From positions 1,031,501 through 1,095,500 of the forward strand of contig NZ_CP152017.1 of NCBI RefSeq assembly GCF_038618305.1: DNA of 64,000 nucleotides, read 5' to 3'. Position numbers and translations under genes: made by a program. Every line of letters begins with the position of its first letter. Position 1 is the first letter of the stretch. Of the stretch, positions 1 to 9,436 are shown one piece after another. This DNA is from Sporosarcina sp. FSL K6-2383. Its GTDB lineage: Bacteria > Bacillota > Bacilli > Bacillales_A > Planococcaceae. Under the pieces are notes generated by a model. That model did not search any database. It was not told the DNA's origin and worked only from the letters and a program-made list of their open reading frames with translations.

Positions 1-869
1 ATGTTGGACAGTTAAGTAGTGGTAGGGGATTGAAGTTTCAACTTTGGCATGGAGTACCACTTAAAAAGATAGGATACGATAGCAATATAAAAGAAAGTAC
101 TAAAAAGAAAGTTGCGAAGTTTTTTTTTCCTTTTCAAAATGAATGGAACAGGTGGGACTATATTAATTCATCAAGTAAGTATGTTTCAAATAGATTACAA
201 TCTGCATTTGGTAAAAGTGAAAATCAAATAGTCATAAATGGATTTCCAAGAAATGACATTATTTTAAATGGAAATAAGGTTGATATTGTAGAAGCGATTA
301 AAGAGCAATTAAATGATCAATCGAAAATGATTGGGTATTTTCCGACATTTAGGGATGAAGAAGGATTTGTGACTGAAAATTTCAATGAAGATTTTTTCAA
401 ACTAAATAATTTGCTTGAAGAATTAAAAATGGTTTTGATAGTGAAATTGCATTTTAGAGATGCTAAAAAATTAATTTTACAAGGCGAGTATTCAAGAATA
501 ATCTTTCTTACAGAAGATGAATGTCAAGATATAAATTACTTATTACCACATCTTGATAGTATTATTACTGATTATTCTAGTGTTTTTTACGATTACCTAA
601 TTTTAAATCGACCAATAATTTTTACCCCATTCGATCTTGGAACTTATATGTCTCAAGATAAAGGTTTATACGAAAATTATTGTGAGGCAACTCCAGGCAT
701 TAAATGTTTCGATTGGTCAGAAGTTGAGACAGCTTTGAGAAATATATATATAGATAAATGTGATAGTTTTAAAAAAGAAAGAAAAGAACTAAAATCAAAA
801 ATTAATCAATTTGTAGATAAAGAAAATTGTAAACGGGTGGTAGAATTCACGAAAAAAAAGTTGAAGTGA
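1..869 (+). CDS. CDP-glycerol glycerophosphotransferase family protein, 5' end outside window
   Basis: C-terminal part of a TagB/TagF-type transferase, a family that adds glycerol-phosphate or related polyol-phosphate units from CDP-activated donors onto surface glycans at the inner membrane face. The reading frame is open to the left edge, so the true start lies outside. Visible are the family motif QLWHGVPLKK, holding the His thought to be catalytic, and near the C-terminus the conserved ITDYSSVFYDY box. A TTG at 30 is only the first start-like codon inside the window. The gene is AT-rich, like the next two. It heads a glycan cluster, so it may decorate the repeat unit with a polyol phosphate rather than make wall teichoic acid. 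The substrate is not readable from sequence. Confidence 0.85.
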   Translation, partial: VGQLSSGRGLKFQLWHGVPLKKIGYDSNIKESTKKKVAKFFFPFQNEWNRWDYINSSSKYVSNRLQSAFGKSENQIVINGFPRNDIILNGNKVDIVEAIKEQLNDQSKMIGYFPTFRDEEGFVTENFNEDFFKLNNLLEELKMVLIVKLHFRDAKKLILQGEYSRIIFLTEDECQDINYLLPHLDSIITDYSSVFYDYLILNRPIIFTPFDLGTYMSQDKGLYENYCEATPGIKCFDWSEVETALRNIYIDKCDSFKKERKELKSKINQFVDKENCKRVVEFTKKKLK

Positions 870-926
870 ATTGTTATGAGTTTTAATTTATTGACATACT
901 TAACTAGTAAATAAGGAGAGAAATAA

Positions 927-1940
927 TTGGATAAAGAAGGAGATTTACAAATCAAACTTTCTGTAGTAATAATCACCAAAAATGAAGAAAGAAATATTAT
1001 TAAATGTTTAGATTCTGTTTATGAGAGCTTGAATGAGATAACTATTAATTATGAAGTTATAATTGTAGATAGTAATTCTTCAGATCAAACAATTGAAAGA
1101 GTTATTTCAAGTCGTGTAAAATATAAAAATTTAAAAGTAATTAGTATTATCGAAAGTTCCCAATATTCAGCGTCTTTAGGGAGATCTATAGGGACTGATC
1201 AATCGAGGGGAACCCATCTTTTATTTCTGGATGGTGATATGGAATTGCATAAGGACTTTTTAGAAAAATCTCTGAAATTATTAAAAAATCAAACTGTTAA
1301 TTGTATAGGTATTATAGGAAAGCGAAATGATGTTATTTGCTTTTCAGACGGCACTTTTCAGTATAGAGAAAATGTATATAACATTAAGAATGATAGAAAA
1401 GCTATACATTTCGGTGGCGCATTATTGATAGATAAAAATGCTCTAATAACTGTAGGAGGGTATGATGAAAATATTATTGCTTCTGAGGAACCAGAACTTT
1501 TTTTAAGGCTTAAAAAAAGGGGGTTTTGGATCAAAGAAATATCAGTTGAAATGGTGACGCATCATATTGCTGCTGAGGAAAAGACTTCTATTGTTTCTAG
1601 AATTATAAATAATAGAAGTATTGGAATAGGTCAAGCTTTTAGATCCAGTTTTCAAAAAAAAACAATTTTAGAGTTATTTAGTCATACTCCTTTGAATAAA
1701 TTTCTTATACCATTTATATTTGATTTAACATCTTTATTATTATTAATTTCATTTTTTTTTATAGCAGAAATTAAGTTGCTTTATATTGCGATACTAATCC
1801 AATTAATATCTTTTATAGTATCAGTTTTAAATAAAGGGTTCAAAAAGTATATTTATGTAAAGTTAAACTTTTTTAACATTTTAAAAGGCTGTTTATATAA
1901 AAAAGAAACTTTATTTAAATTAGAGAAGATTGTTGATTAA
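927..1940 (+). CDS. Family 2 glycosyltransferase with C-terminal membrane segments
   Basis: Predicted inverting GT-A glycosyltransferase that transfers a sugar from a nucleotide donor during assembly of the surface polysaccharide repeat unit. The start is TTG with GGAGAG about 6 bases upstream. The N-terminal fold shows SVVIITKNEE, a DSNSSDQT nucleotide-binding segment and LDGDMEL as the metal-binding DxD region. The acceptor part has GGALLIDKNAL and GGYDE followed by EEPEL. The last quarter (about residues 250-300) has two hydrophobic helices that probably tether it to the membrane. It sits 57 bases after the preceding transferase and 32 before the polymerase. Very AT-rich, in common with its two neighbours. 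Donor sugar unknown. Confidence 0.85.
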   Translation: MDKEGDLQIKLSVVIITKNEERNIIKCLDSVYESLNEITINYEVIIVDSNSSDQTIERVISSRVKYKNLKVISIIESSQYSASLGRSIGTDQSRGTHLLFLDGDMELHKDFLEKSLKLLKNQTVNCIGIIGKRNDVICFSDGTFQYRENVYNIKNDRKAIHFGGALLIDKNALITVGGYDENIIASEEPELFLRLKKRGFWIKEISVEMVTHHIAAEEKTSIVSRIINNRSIGIGQAFRSSFQKKTILELFSHTPLNKFLIPFIFDLTSLLLLISFFFIAEIKLLYIAILIQLISFIVSVLNKGFKKYIYVKLNFFNILKGCLYKKETLFKLEKIVD

Positions 1941-1972
1941 ATATTTATGAAATAGAACGGGGATTTGCAAAC

Positions 1973-3253
1973 ATGATTAAAATTAAATTTACACATAAAG
2001 AAATATTCAATTACTTGTTTGCTTTCTTTTTTATATTTATTTTATTTAAACCATCACCGACAAGGTTATTAGGGGAAATACTAGGTTTTAAGCTGTTTGA
2101 TATTTTAGCTTTTTTGATAGTTCTTTTGATAGCTTTATTCATGTTTAAATATCCATCTAGTTTGTTTGTTGAAAAGAAAATTTTTAGTGTTTTCCCTATA
2201 AGAATATTGTCGTTAATTTCAATTTTAAGTCTTATGTCGCAGTATATTGCAACTATTTTTTTAGGTTTGCCTACAGTGCTAAATGATTTATTTGAGATGT
2301 ATCGATATTTTTATTATATTATCGTATTCATAATAGGTTATATTGCTGGAACGTTATATGAATCAAGAAGACTAAAGTTCCTTTTTCTTATTTCAGGTGG
2401 AATAGTAACTTTTATTGCTCTTCTACAGTATTTTAATCCTATGAATGTGCAAAGTATTATATCCATATTATATACGGATATAAAGTTGCGGAGTATTTCA
2501 ACCAGTAATCCAAGGGTGTTTGGAAGTATGTATAACGCAAATTGGTATGGTGTTTTTGCATCTATTTGGGCGAGTTATACTTTTGTTCTTTTACAAAATG
2601 CAAGAATGAATATAAAAATTATTCCACGAATTCTTATATTTTTATATGGGGTTTTTGGAGTGGTTATGTCTGGTTCAAGAACTGGATTTATTCTTTTGCT
2701 GTTAGGCGTTTTAATTGCATTGGTGTTTTCTTTATTTAAAAGAATTAGTTTTAAGTTAATAGGTATTTCTTTATTCTTTATAGCTGGATTCAGTATTTTA
2801 TTGCCAAAGATAATAGAGAAAAGCCAAAGATTTAATGAGCTCTATTTAGCACTTAAAACAGGGAGTCTACGCAATGTATCTAGTTTTGATGGTAGAATTG
2901 AAACTATGTCAAGTTCAATAGAATATGCTCTTATCAATCCAATTACGGGTATTGGTTTTGGAAACTTCTATGAATTACTACCACATAACTCATATATATT
3001 AGTTTTTATACAGTTTGGTTTAATAGGATTTGTTTGTTTTGTTTTATTTTTTGTTTATAATTCATTGAAAATGTCACAAGGTTTCATTAATAATAAAAGT
3101 GAAGATAATCATATTATTATGCTTGGGTTACAAACAAACTTTATTTTTATTACAGCTATGCTGACGGGAGAATTTATTAACTCTATTCAGATTATGAGTA
3201 TTTATCTGCTACTTATAGGATATGTAATTGGTTTCATAAAATCAAATAAATAA
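1973..3253 (+). CDS. O-antigen ligase/Wzy-type polysaccharide polymerase, multi-pass membrane protein
   Basis: Predicted integral membrane polymerase of the WaaL/Wzy family, 426 aa, with roughly ten to twelve hydrophobic helices and no soluble domain. These enzymes join undecaprenyl-linked repeat units outside the membrane. The family features are the SGSRTGFILL segment before a long membrane stretch and, in the periplasmic-loop region, GIGFGNFYELLPHNSYIL, where the His-Asn-Ser of the HNxxL-type motif is conserved. Strongly AT-rich with Phe/Ile/Leu-biased codons, as expected for serotype-determining genes that move horizontally. A 65-aa out-of-frame reading inside it (2542-2739) is a shadow. 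Which repeat unit it joins cannot be told. Confidence 0.85.
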   Translation: MIKIKFTHKEIFNYLFAFFFIFILFKPSPTRLLGEILGFKLFDILAFLIVLLIALFMFKYPSSLFVEKKIFSVFPIRILSLISILSLMSQYIATIFLGLPTVLNDLFEMYRYFYYIIVFIIGYIAGTLYESRRLKFLFLISGGIVTFIALLQYFNPMNVQSIISILYTDIKLRSISTSNPRVFGSMYNANWYGVFASIWASYTFVLLQNARMNIKIIPRILIFLYGVFGVVMSGSRTGFILLLLGVLIALVFSLFKRISFKLIGISLFFIAGFSILLPKIIEKSQRFNELYLALKTGSLRNVSSFDGRIETMSSSIEYALINPITGIGFGNFYELLPHNSYILVFIQFGLIGFVCFVLFFVYNSLKMSQGFINNKSEDNHIIMLGLQTNFIFITAMLTGEFINSIQIMSIYLLLIGYVIGFIKSNK

Positions 3254-3273
3254 AAAAGTGGAGTTGTTGCTAG

Positions 3274-4290
3274 TTGAAAAAAATTCTAATAACAGGCGGC
3301 GCTGGTTTTATTGGATTCAACCTAACAAAAAAAATTTTGGCGTTGGGGTATGCTGTAATCGGTGTGGACAACATGAACGATTATTACGAAGTGTCGCTAA
3401 AAGAAGCTCGTTTGTTACAACTTACAAGTCATGGAAGTTACAATTTTTATCAGACTGATTTAGAAGATAGAGGTAAGATTGAATCGATATTTAATGAAAA
3501 TAGGATAGACGTTGTAATAAATTTAGCGGCGCAGGCAGGAGTACGATATAGCTTAGAAAACCCCCATGCTTATATTGCTTCAAATGTTGTTGGGTTTATG
3601 AATATTCTAGAATCATGCCGTCATAATGACGTAGAGCATTTGATATACGCATCTTCCAGCTCTGTGTACGGTGCGAACACCTCCCTACCATTTTCAACAA
3701 ATGATAATATTGATCATCCATTAAGTCTATATGCTGCAACCAAAAAAGCTAATGAATTGATGGCTCATACTTATAGTAGTCTTTATAATTTGCCTACAAC
3801 AGGTCTTCGTTTTTTTACAGTTTACGGCCCTTGGGGGCGTCCAGATATGGCGCTATTTAAATTTACAAAGAGTATCATTGAAGGTAAGCCGATTGATGTA
3901 TATAACAACGGAGATATGATGCGTGACTTTACCTATGTCGATGATATTGTTGAGGCGATTAGTAGGTTAGTAGAGAAAAAAGCGCAACCAAATCCTGAGT
4001 GGTCTGGTAATAATCCAGATCCAAGCTCAAGCTACGCACCTTATAAAGTTTATAATATCGGTAATAACAGCCCGGTGAATTTGATGGATTTTATTGAGGC
4101 TATTGAAGAAAAGATAGGAAAGAAAGCGATTAGGAATTATATGCCACTTCAAGCTGGGGATGTACCTGCGACATATGCAAATGTAGAAGACCTTTATCGT
4201 GATATTGACTTTCAGCCACAAACATCCATTAAAGATGGAGTAGGAAAGTTTGTCGATTGGTATATAGATTATTATAAAGTAAAACTGTGA
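3274..4290 (+). CDS. NAD-dependent epimerase, UDP-glucuronate 4-epimerase type
   Basis: Extended short-chain dehydrogenase/epimerase, 338 aa, with an N-terminal Rossmann motif GGAGFIG, the [11 protein letters not shown] segment typical of UDP-uronate 4-epimerases, a SSSSVYG catalytic Ser/Thr region and the catalytic pair in YAATKKANE (YxxxK). It would interconvert UDP-glucuronate and UDP-galacturonate, or the equivalent 2-acetamido uronic acids. Start is TTG with a weak GTGGAG site. From this gene on, base composition is visibly less AT-rich than the three genes upstream. Its 3' end overlaps the possible GTG start of the dehydrogenase that follows, so the two are translationally close and probably make successive precursors. 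Confidence 0.88.
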   Translation: MKKILITGGAGFIGFNLTKKILALGYAVIGVDNMNDYYEVSLKEARLLQLTSHGSYNFYQTDLEDRGKIESIFNENRIDVVINLAAQAGVRYSLENPHAYIASNVVGFMNILESCRHNDVEHLIYASSSSVYGANTSLPFSTNDNIDHPLSLYAATKKANELMAHTYSSLYNLPTTGLRFFTVYGPWGRPDMALFKFTKSIIEGKPIDVYNNGDMMRDFTYVDDIVEAISRLVEKKAQPNPEWSGNNPDPSSSYAPYKVYNIGNNSPVNLMDFIEAIEEKIGKKAIRNYMPLQAGDVPATYANVEDLYRDIDFQPQTSIKDGVGKFVDWYIDYYKVKL

Positions 4291-4301
4291 GGATGGTATA
4301 C

Positions 4302-5582
4302 ATGGATCGTAGCATCGCAATCGTAGGTTTGGGATATGTTGGACTACCTGTAGCTGTAGCATTCGGAAAGAAACATCCTGTCATTGGGTTCGATATTAAC
4401 ATAAAACGTATTGACACATTAAAATCTGGAATTGATTATACCAATGAAGTAGAGTCGGCGGACCTAAAAGAAGCTCAAATTGAATTTACTGCCGATGCTA
4501 GAAAGTTAAAGGAATCCGATTTTATTATTGTATCTGTCCCAACTCCAATAGATAAACATAATCAGCCGGATTTAAGTCCATTATTGAAAGCGTCAGAGAC
4601 GGTCGGTGCCAATTTGCAAAAAGGATCTATAGTTGTATATGAATCGACTGTATACCCTGGGGCGACTGAGGATAATTGTGTTCCTGTTCTTGAAAAAGCT
4701 TCTGGATTAGTGTGCGGTAAGGACTTTTTCGTCGGATACTCACCTGAACGAATTAATCCTGGAGATAAGATTCATACGTTTACGAACATTACAAAAGTCG
4801 TTTCTGGTCAAACTCCGGAAGTGTTGGATATTGTTGCAGATGTCTATGCGAGTGTTGTTGCTGCTGGTGTATATAAAGCAAGCTCTATTAAAGTGGCCGA
4901 AGCCGCAAAGGTTATTGAAAATACACAACGCGATGTGAATATTGCACTTATGAATGAACTAGCTTTAATCTTTGATCGTATCGGAATTGATACGGCAGAA
5001 GTATTGGAAGCTGCGGGCACAAAGTGGAATTTCCTTAAGTTTACGCCAGGCTTAGTTGGTGGGCACTGTATTGGAGTAGATCCTTACTATTTGACGCACA
5101 AAGCAGAAATGGTTGGACATCATCCTGAGGTAATATTGGCAGGTCGTCGGATAAATGATGATGTTGGTAGATTTGTCGCAACGTCATTAGTAAAGAAATT
5201 GATTAAACTCAATTTGCCCATTCAAGAAGTGAGAGTCACTGTCCTCGGATTGACGTTTAAAGAGAATGTCCCAGATTTACGAAACTCAAAGGTGATTGAT
5301 GTTATCCGTGAATTACAGGAATATGGGATAGAAGTTCAAGTCGCTGATACACAAGCTGACACGGAAGAAGCTGTTCGAGAATATGGCGTATCTTTAACTG
5401 CCTATGATGAACTGCTACCTGCAGAAGCTGTTGTTTTGGCCGTTTCACATCATGAATATATTGAAGCAGGATGGATGCAGTTCGAACACTTACTTAAACA
5501 GGGTGAAGGAATTGTTATCGATATTAAGAGTGCTTTGGATAAAGAAAGTAAACCTAATAAAATTGATTTGTGGAGATTATAA
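4302..5582 (+). CDS. Nucleotide-sugar 6-dehydrogenase (TviB/WbpA/UDP-GlcNAc or UDP-ManNAc type)
   Basis: NAD-dependent four-electron dehydrogenase oxidising C6 of a UDP-sugar to a uronic acid. The N-terminal Rossmann motif GLGYVGLP, the central NELALIFDRIGID segment and the catalytic-Cys motif VGGHCIGVDPYYL followed by LAGRRINDDVG match the TviB/VipA branch, which acts on UDP-HexNAc, better than UDP-glucose dehydrogenases. I place the start at the ATG at 4302, preceded by GAGGATGG; a GTG at 4287 in the same frame overlaps the upstream gene and is the alternative. Together with the epimerase upstream it would supply an amino-uronic acid such as GalNAcA. Sugar specificity is inference. Confidence 0.88.
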   Translation: MDRSIAIVGLGYVGLPVAVAFGKKHPVIGFDINIKRIDTLKSGIDYTNEVESADLKEAQIEFTADARKLKESDFIIVSVPTPIDKHNQPDLSPLLKASETVGANLQKGSIVVYESTVYPGATEDNCVPVLEKASGLVCGKDFFVGYSPERINPGDKIHTFTNITKVVSGQTPEVLDIVADVYASVVAAGVYKASSIKVAEAAKVIENTQRDVNIALMNELALIFDRIGIDTAEVLEAAGTKWNFLKFTPGLVGGHCIGVDPYYLTHKAEMVGHHPEVILAGRRINDDVGRFVATSLVKKLIKLNLPIQEVRVTVLGLTFKENVPDLRNSKVIDVIRELQEYGIEVQVADTQADTEEAVREYGVSLTAYDELLPAEAVVLAVSHHEYIEAGWMQFEHLLKQGEGIVIDIKSALDKESKPNKIDLWRL

Positions 5583-5584
5583 GA

Positions 5585-6742
5585 TTGACTAAAAAGAAAA
5601 TACTACAGATTTGTGCAATTGATGTCAGTGTTGATGCCCTTTTAAAACCATTGATTTTAAAATCAATGGAAGAAGGTTACGAGGTTCATAATGCATGTAC
5701 GGATACAGGGAAGTTTGCTGAATTGGAAGCACAAGGCTTAACGATGATTGAAATATCAATAGATCGTCAGATTCATCCTGTGAAGAATTTAAAATCAATT
5801 TGGAATCTGTACAAACTTATGAAGAAAGAAAAGTACGATATAGTACATGTGCATACACCTGTAGCAGCATTGTTGGGGAGAGTCGCAGCAAAGTTTGCTG
5901 GAGTTAAGAATGTGATTTACACAGCTCATGGATTCTATTTTCACGATGAGATGTCTAAAAAACAATATAATTTATTCTTTAATATCGAAAAATATGCTGC
6001 TAAGTGGATGACAGACTGGTTGTTACTGCAAAGTAAAGAAGACTATCAGTTATCACTGGCACAGGGTTTTAAATCTAATGATCATACAATTCATCTAAGT
6101 AATGGCGTAGATATATGGCACAAGTTTCATGAAAAACAAGTATCATTTGAAGAATTAAGTCAATTTCAATCTGAAAATGATTTAAGTGGGGATGACTTTG
6201 TTTTTACTTTCGTAGGTAGGTTAGTGAAAGAGAAAGGCATTTTTGAATTAATTGAGGCGTTTAAATTGCTGGCAAACAACTTCCCACAAGCAAGACTTGT
6301 ATTGATTGGTGGTCTACTGGAAAGTGAACGGGATCATGGAAGCTATCAGGAATTAATGAATGATTTAGAACATCCGAGTATTCGTTATCTTGGTTTTAGG
6401 AAAGACATACCAACAATAATGAAAGCTTCGGATGTATTTGTACTACCCTCTTATAGAGAAGGACTACCTAGGTCTATTATTGAGGCAATGGCTATGGAGA
6501 AACCAATTATTGCAACAAATATTCGGGGATGTCGAGAAGAGGTATTTCCAGGCGAGAATGGTTTATTGGTAGAGAAAGAGAACTCTGAAGAACTAAAAAA
6601 AGCCATGATAGAGTTGATAGAAAATCCGCAACTCGTTGCTAAATATGCGAAGAGAAGTAGAAGTATTGTTGAGGAGTTATTTGATGAGGAGAAGGTTCTG
6701 AAGAAGCAAATTGATTTGTTTGATGATTTGACAAGGATATGA
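5585..6742 (+). CDS. Family 4 glycosyltransferase (GT-B, EpsD/Cps-like)
   Basis: Retaining GT-B glycosyltransferase. The N-terminal domain has HVHTPVAALLGR and the strongly conserved YTAHGFYFHDE segment. The C-terminal donor domain has FVGRLVKEKGI, the LPSYREGLPRSIIEAMAM EX7E motif region and ATNIRGCREEV. This combination resembles EpsD-type enzymes that add the first or second sugar after the phosphoglycosyl transferase. I prefer the TTG at 5585, 9 bases after GGAG; a GTG at 5570 in the same frame overlaps the previous gene. A short hairpin with T6 follows at 6754-6780, so the transcript may end here. Confidence 0.87.
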   Translation: MTKKKILQICAIDVSVDALLKPLILKSMEEGYEVHNACTDTGKFAELEAQGLTMIEISIDRQIHPVKNLKSIWNLYKLMKKEKYDIVHVHTPVAALLGRVAAKFAGVKNVIYTAHGFYFHDEMSKKQYNLFFNIEKYAAKWMTDWLLLQSKEDYQLSLAQGFKSNDHTIHLSNGVDIWHKFHEKQVSFEELSQFQSENDLSGDDFVFTFVGRLVKEKGIFELIEAFKLLANNFPQARLVLIGGLLESERDHGSYQELMNDLEHPSIRYLGFRKDIPTIMKASDVFVLPSYREGLPRSIIEAMAMEKPIIATNIRGCREEVFPGENGLLVEKENSEELKKAMIELIENPQLVAKYAKRSRSIVEELFDEEKVLKKQIDLFDDLTRI

Positions 6743-6753
6743 GAATGAATTTT

Positions 6754-6780
6754 CACTTGACGGTTAGTTAAGTGTTTTTT
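6754..6780 (+). terminator. Rho-independent terminator after GT4
   Basis: CACTT pairs with AAGTG across a loop, with extra AC/GT pairing, followed directly by six T. It separates the first polysaccharide gene block from the NUDIX-like gene. Confidence 0.55.
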
Positions 6781-6816
6781 ATTCTATAGTCAAACTGTTA
6801 AAGAAAGGGGTAAAGG

Positions 6817-7998
6817 ATGGGTGAATTTTGGGGTACAGTAAGAGAGGAACTTGTAACAGAAGTTTTTTGGATTGTACTAGGAATTTTAATCGGTACAATC
6901 TTGAATATAATTTTTCGTAGAGTAGTAAAGATGTATCGGCGGAATCGAAGAAAAAAAGAAATGGAGTTAAATAAAAACAACTTTTTAGAAACAAGAAATA
7001 TTTTATCATTGGATCATGCTGATCCTCATTATGAGTTACAGGATATTTCTGTGAAAGATACAGGGAAAAACCTATATATAGGATTTCCTTCCGAATTGTT
7101 AGATGAAATACGTGAACTAGATCCTAATTTTGATATTAGATCATCGGTTTCATTCGACCAAGAGACGGATTTTAGGAATCTTGAGGATCTAACTGGAATA
7201 GCGGGATTGGCTCAAATGATTCAAATGCATAAAATACAAGTAGCTAGAGAATTTATTCAGCTAATTGGAGAAGGAAGAACATTATTTAACGGAACCAAGT
7301 ATGGAGTTTACCGCATAAAACCGGGAAGAACAAGTGATGAAAAAGAAAATTCAAGCCTCCGGATAGAATTGTTTAAAACAGATTATTTTACGCATCGGGT
7401 TTTCCGTTCTATTTATAAAGAACTGGTAAATCAGAATCATCCTATAGGTGAAGTTCGGAAATTTGAAGAGTTACACAAGTATTATCCATTCTTAACGTCT
7501 TTTGGTATGAATACTTTTGTATTATTAGATAATGGAGATGACATTGAAATCATTTTTGCTAAGCGATCTAAGTATATATCTAAACAGGAATCTGAAAGTC
7601 TATGGCATGTCACGATGAATGAGGGTCTTACGGGAACAGATAAAGATGGAAAAGATGTTAGTCTAATAAAATGTTTGCACAGAGGGCTTCAAGAAGAGCT
7701 TGGAATTCGTGTAGAGCATCATCGATTTATCGAAGAAGAATATTTCATGGATTTATTCTTAGAAAAAGAAAGTTTTGAAATCGGAATTACATCTTATGTG
7801 AAATTGAATATGGATTTGAATCAAATTAAGCAGTTATACATTGGGGCTCAAGATGCAGAACTTGAAACAGATGCATTGGAAGCTGTAGATTTATCATCTA
7901 AAAAAATCAAGAAATTCTTAGAGAATAATAAGTTAACGCCAGCTGCTGAATATACTTTGAATATGTTATTGGCAAGGCAGAGGTCTTTAGGAAATTGA
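6817..7998 (+). CDS. Membrane-anchored NUDIX-like protein of unknown function
   Basis: 393 aa with one N-terminal membrane helix (about residues 15-35, VFWIVLGILIGTILNIIF) followed by an Arg/Lys-rich stretch, which predicts a cytoplasmic bulk. The C-terminal third contains a NUDIX-box-like element: GLTG, then SLIKCLHRGLQEELGI. It lines up with the GX5EX7REUXEEXGU pattern except that the first acidic position of the REUXEE part is Gly. The middle (about 80-250) is unrecognised. Membrane-linked NUDIX domains are known as a small family associated with nucleotide-signalling immunity loci (SMODS-associated NUDIX), but no cyclic-nucleotide synthase gene is seen here. It has its own upstream gap after a terminator and lies between glycan genes. 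Start is ATG after AGAAAGGGG. Confidence 0.6.
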   Translation: MGEFWGTVREELVTEVFWIVLGILIGTILNIIFRRVVKMYRRNRRKKEMELNKNNFLETRNILSLDHADPHYELQDISVKDTGKNLYIGFPSELLDEIRELDPNFDIRSSVSFDQETDFRNLEDLTGIAGLAQMIQMHKIQVAREFIQLIGEGRTLFNGTKYGVYRIKPGRTSDEKENSSLRIELFKTDYFTHRVFRSIYKELVNQNHPIGEVRKFEELHKYYPFLTSFGMNTFVLLDNGDDIEIIFAKRSKYISKQESESLWHVTMNEGLTGTDKDGKDVSLIKCLHRGLQEELGIRVEHHRFIEEEYFMDLFLEKESFEIGITSYVKLNMDLNQIKQLYIGAQDAELETDALEAVDLSSKKIKKFLENNKLTPAAEYTLNMLLARQRSLGN

Positions 7999-8070
7999 AA
8001 TCAAGAGAGTATGGTGAAAGTGGGGGTTGGTGATAAGATTAGATAGAATTCGATGGAAAACTAATATTGT

Positions 8071-8097
8071 ACACTACTAGATGGAGAAAAGTAGTGT
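8071..8097 (+). promoter_or_regulatory. Hairpin and TATAAT just upstream of the sugar-transferase gene
   Basis: An 8-bp perfect inverted repeat (ACACTACT/AGTAGTGT) lies immediately before CATTATAATATC, a plausible -10 region, about 30 bases ahead of the AAGGAGG site of the next gene. It could be an operator or a leader hairpin; no T-run follows. Confidence 0.3.
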
Positions 8098-8129
8098 CAT
8101 TATAATATCAATGTATTAAGGAGGACCAT

Positions 8130-8735
8130 TTGAAAAGATTATTCGATTTTATTGTTAGTTTTCTGACGCTGATTATCTTATCTCCTTTTATCGGTATAAC
8201 AGCACTACTTATCCATTTGAAAATTGGCTCACCAGTTTTATTCAAACAGGAACGCCCTGGATTGAAGGGGAAGTCATTCTTCGTTTATAAGTTCCGTTCG
8301 ATGACAGATGAGCGGGATGAGCATGGAGAGTTACTACCTGATGATGTACGCTTGACTTCGTTCGGTAAGGTAATTCGGAAGTTAAGTTTGGATGAGTTAC
8401 CACAGCTTTGGAATGTACTGAAAGGTGATATGAGCTTTGTTGGGCCGCGGCCATTATTGGTGGAATATTTACCATTGTATAATGAGCGACAGGCGAGGCG
8501 TCATGATGTACGCCCGGGCATTACGGGTTGGGCGCAGGTGAATGGACGAAATGCGATTTCTTGGGAAGAGAAGTTTGAGTTAGATGTGTGGTATGTGGAA
8601 AACCATTCTTTTTGGTTAGACATTAAGATTTTATTCATGACGGTGATGAAAGTGTTTAAGTCTGAAGGCATTAGTCAGAATGGACAGGCGACGATGACGA
8701 AGTTTGAGGGAAACAGAGGAGGGAAAGATATATGA
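8130..8735 (+). CDS. epsL: Undecaprenyl-phosphate phosphoglycosyl transferase, EpsL/PglC-like
   Basis: Small (201 aa) monotopic phosphoglycosyl transferase that starts glycan assembly by moving a sugar-1-phosphate, typically di-N-acetylbacillosamine-P, to undecaprenyl phosphate. It has an N-terminal re-entrant membrane helix ([17 protein letters not shown]), the KFRSMTD segment, the catalytic Asp-Glu in [14 protein letters not shown], and [12 protein letters not shown]. No extra N-terminal membrane domain is present, so it belongs to the short PglC class. The start is TTG, 6 bases after AAGGAGG. It overlaps the following acetyltransferase by 4 bases (ATGA). With the next acetyltransferase and the aminotransferase it forms the epsL-M-N trio known from Bacillus. 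The symbol is by analogy. Confidence 0.88.
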   Translation: MKRLFDFIVSFLTLIILSPFIGITALLIHLKIGSPVLFKQERPGLKGKSFFVYKFRSMTDERDEHGELLPDDVRLTSFGKVIRKLSLDELPQLWNVLKGDMSFVGPRPLLVEYLPLYNERQARRHDVRPGITGWAQVNGRNAISWEEKFELDVWYVENHSFWLDIKILFMTVMKVFKSEGISQNGQATMTKFEGNRGGKDI

Positions 8736-9388
8736 ACAAGATTGTTGTCTATGGATCAGGTGGTTTTGCGCGAGAAGTTGTCCATTTGATTGAAGATATT
8801 AATGAGCAACAAGCAACTTGGAAAATTCTTGGCTATATCGATGATAATCCGGAGAATCATGGGGAAGTTATTAATGACCTACCAGTTCTTGGTGGATATG
8901 ATTGGCTCAAGGAGCAAGATTCTATTGCAGTGGTGATGGGAATTGGCTCACCCAATGCTAAAAAGGCTATTGCGAATAAGCTAGAAGGTTTAAAGAATGT
9001 TACCTATCCAAATCTGATCCACCCATCGGTAAAGTTTTCTAGGTACAATACAATTGGAAAAGGCAATGTCATCTGTGAAGGAAATATTTTAACAATAAAT
9101 ATTGATATTCAGGATTTTGCAACGATTAACTTGAATTGTACAATTGGCCATGATGTGGTTGTAGGGTCGTATACGACGATTTTACCAAATGCTTCAGTTT
9201 CGGGGAATGTTGTGTTTGAAGAACGGGTAGATTTCGGAACGAATGCTACAATAATTCAAGGTATAAAAGTAGGTGAAGGTACGATTGTTGGAGCTGCTGC
9301 TGTAGTAGTTAAAGACTTACCAGCAAATTGTACTGCGGTGGGTATGCCGGCTAAGCCTATTAAATTTCATGAGGAATCGCATAAATGA
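8732..9388 (+). CDS. epsM: NeuD/PglD-family sugar O/N-acetyltransferase, EpsM-like
   Basis: 218-aa left-handed beta-helix acetyltransferase. The N-terminal half is a small Rossmann-like UDP-sugar binding domain ([22 protein letters not shown]). The C-terminal half has hexapeptide repeats with the catalytic-His segment [13 protein letters not shown] and the closing VGMPAKPIK. PglD/EpsM enzymes acetylate the 4-amino group of UDP-4-amino-sugars made by the partner aminotransferase, giving UDP-di-N-acetylbacillosamine. The ATG overlaps the stop of the transferase upstream. In Bacillus this gene is followed directly by epsN; here a dehydrogenase gene separates them. Confidence 0.87.
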   Translation: MNKIVVYGSGGFAREVVHLIEDINEQQATWKILGYIDDNPENHGEVINDLPVLGGYDWLKEQDSIAVVMGIGSPNAKKAIANKLEGLKNVTYPNLIHPSVKFSRYNTIGKGNVICEGNILTINIDIQDFATINLNCTIGHDVVVGSYTTILPNASVSGNVVFEERVDFGTNATIIQGIKVGEGTIVGAAAVVVKDLPANCTAVGMPAKPIKFHEESHK

Positions 9389-9436
9389 AATAGCGGTGCT
9401 GTAGAAAAAGAAGAAATGATTAGGTGGTTTTTCAAA

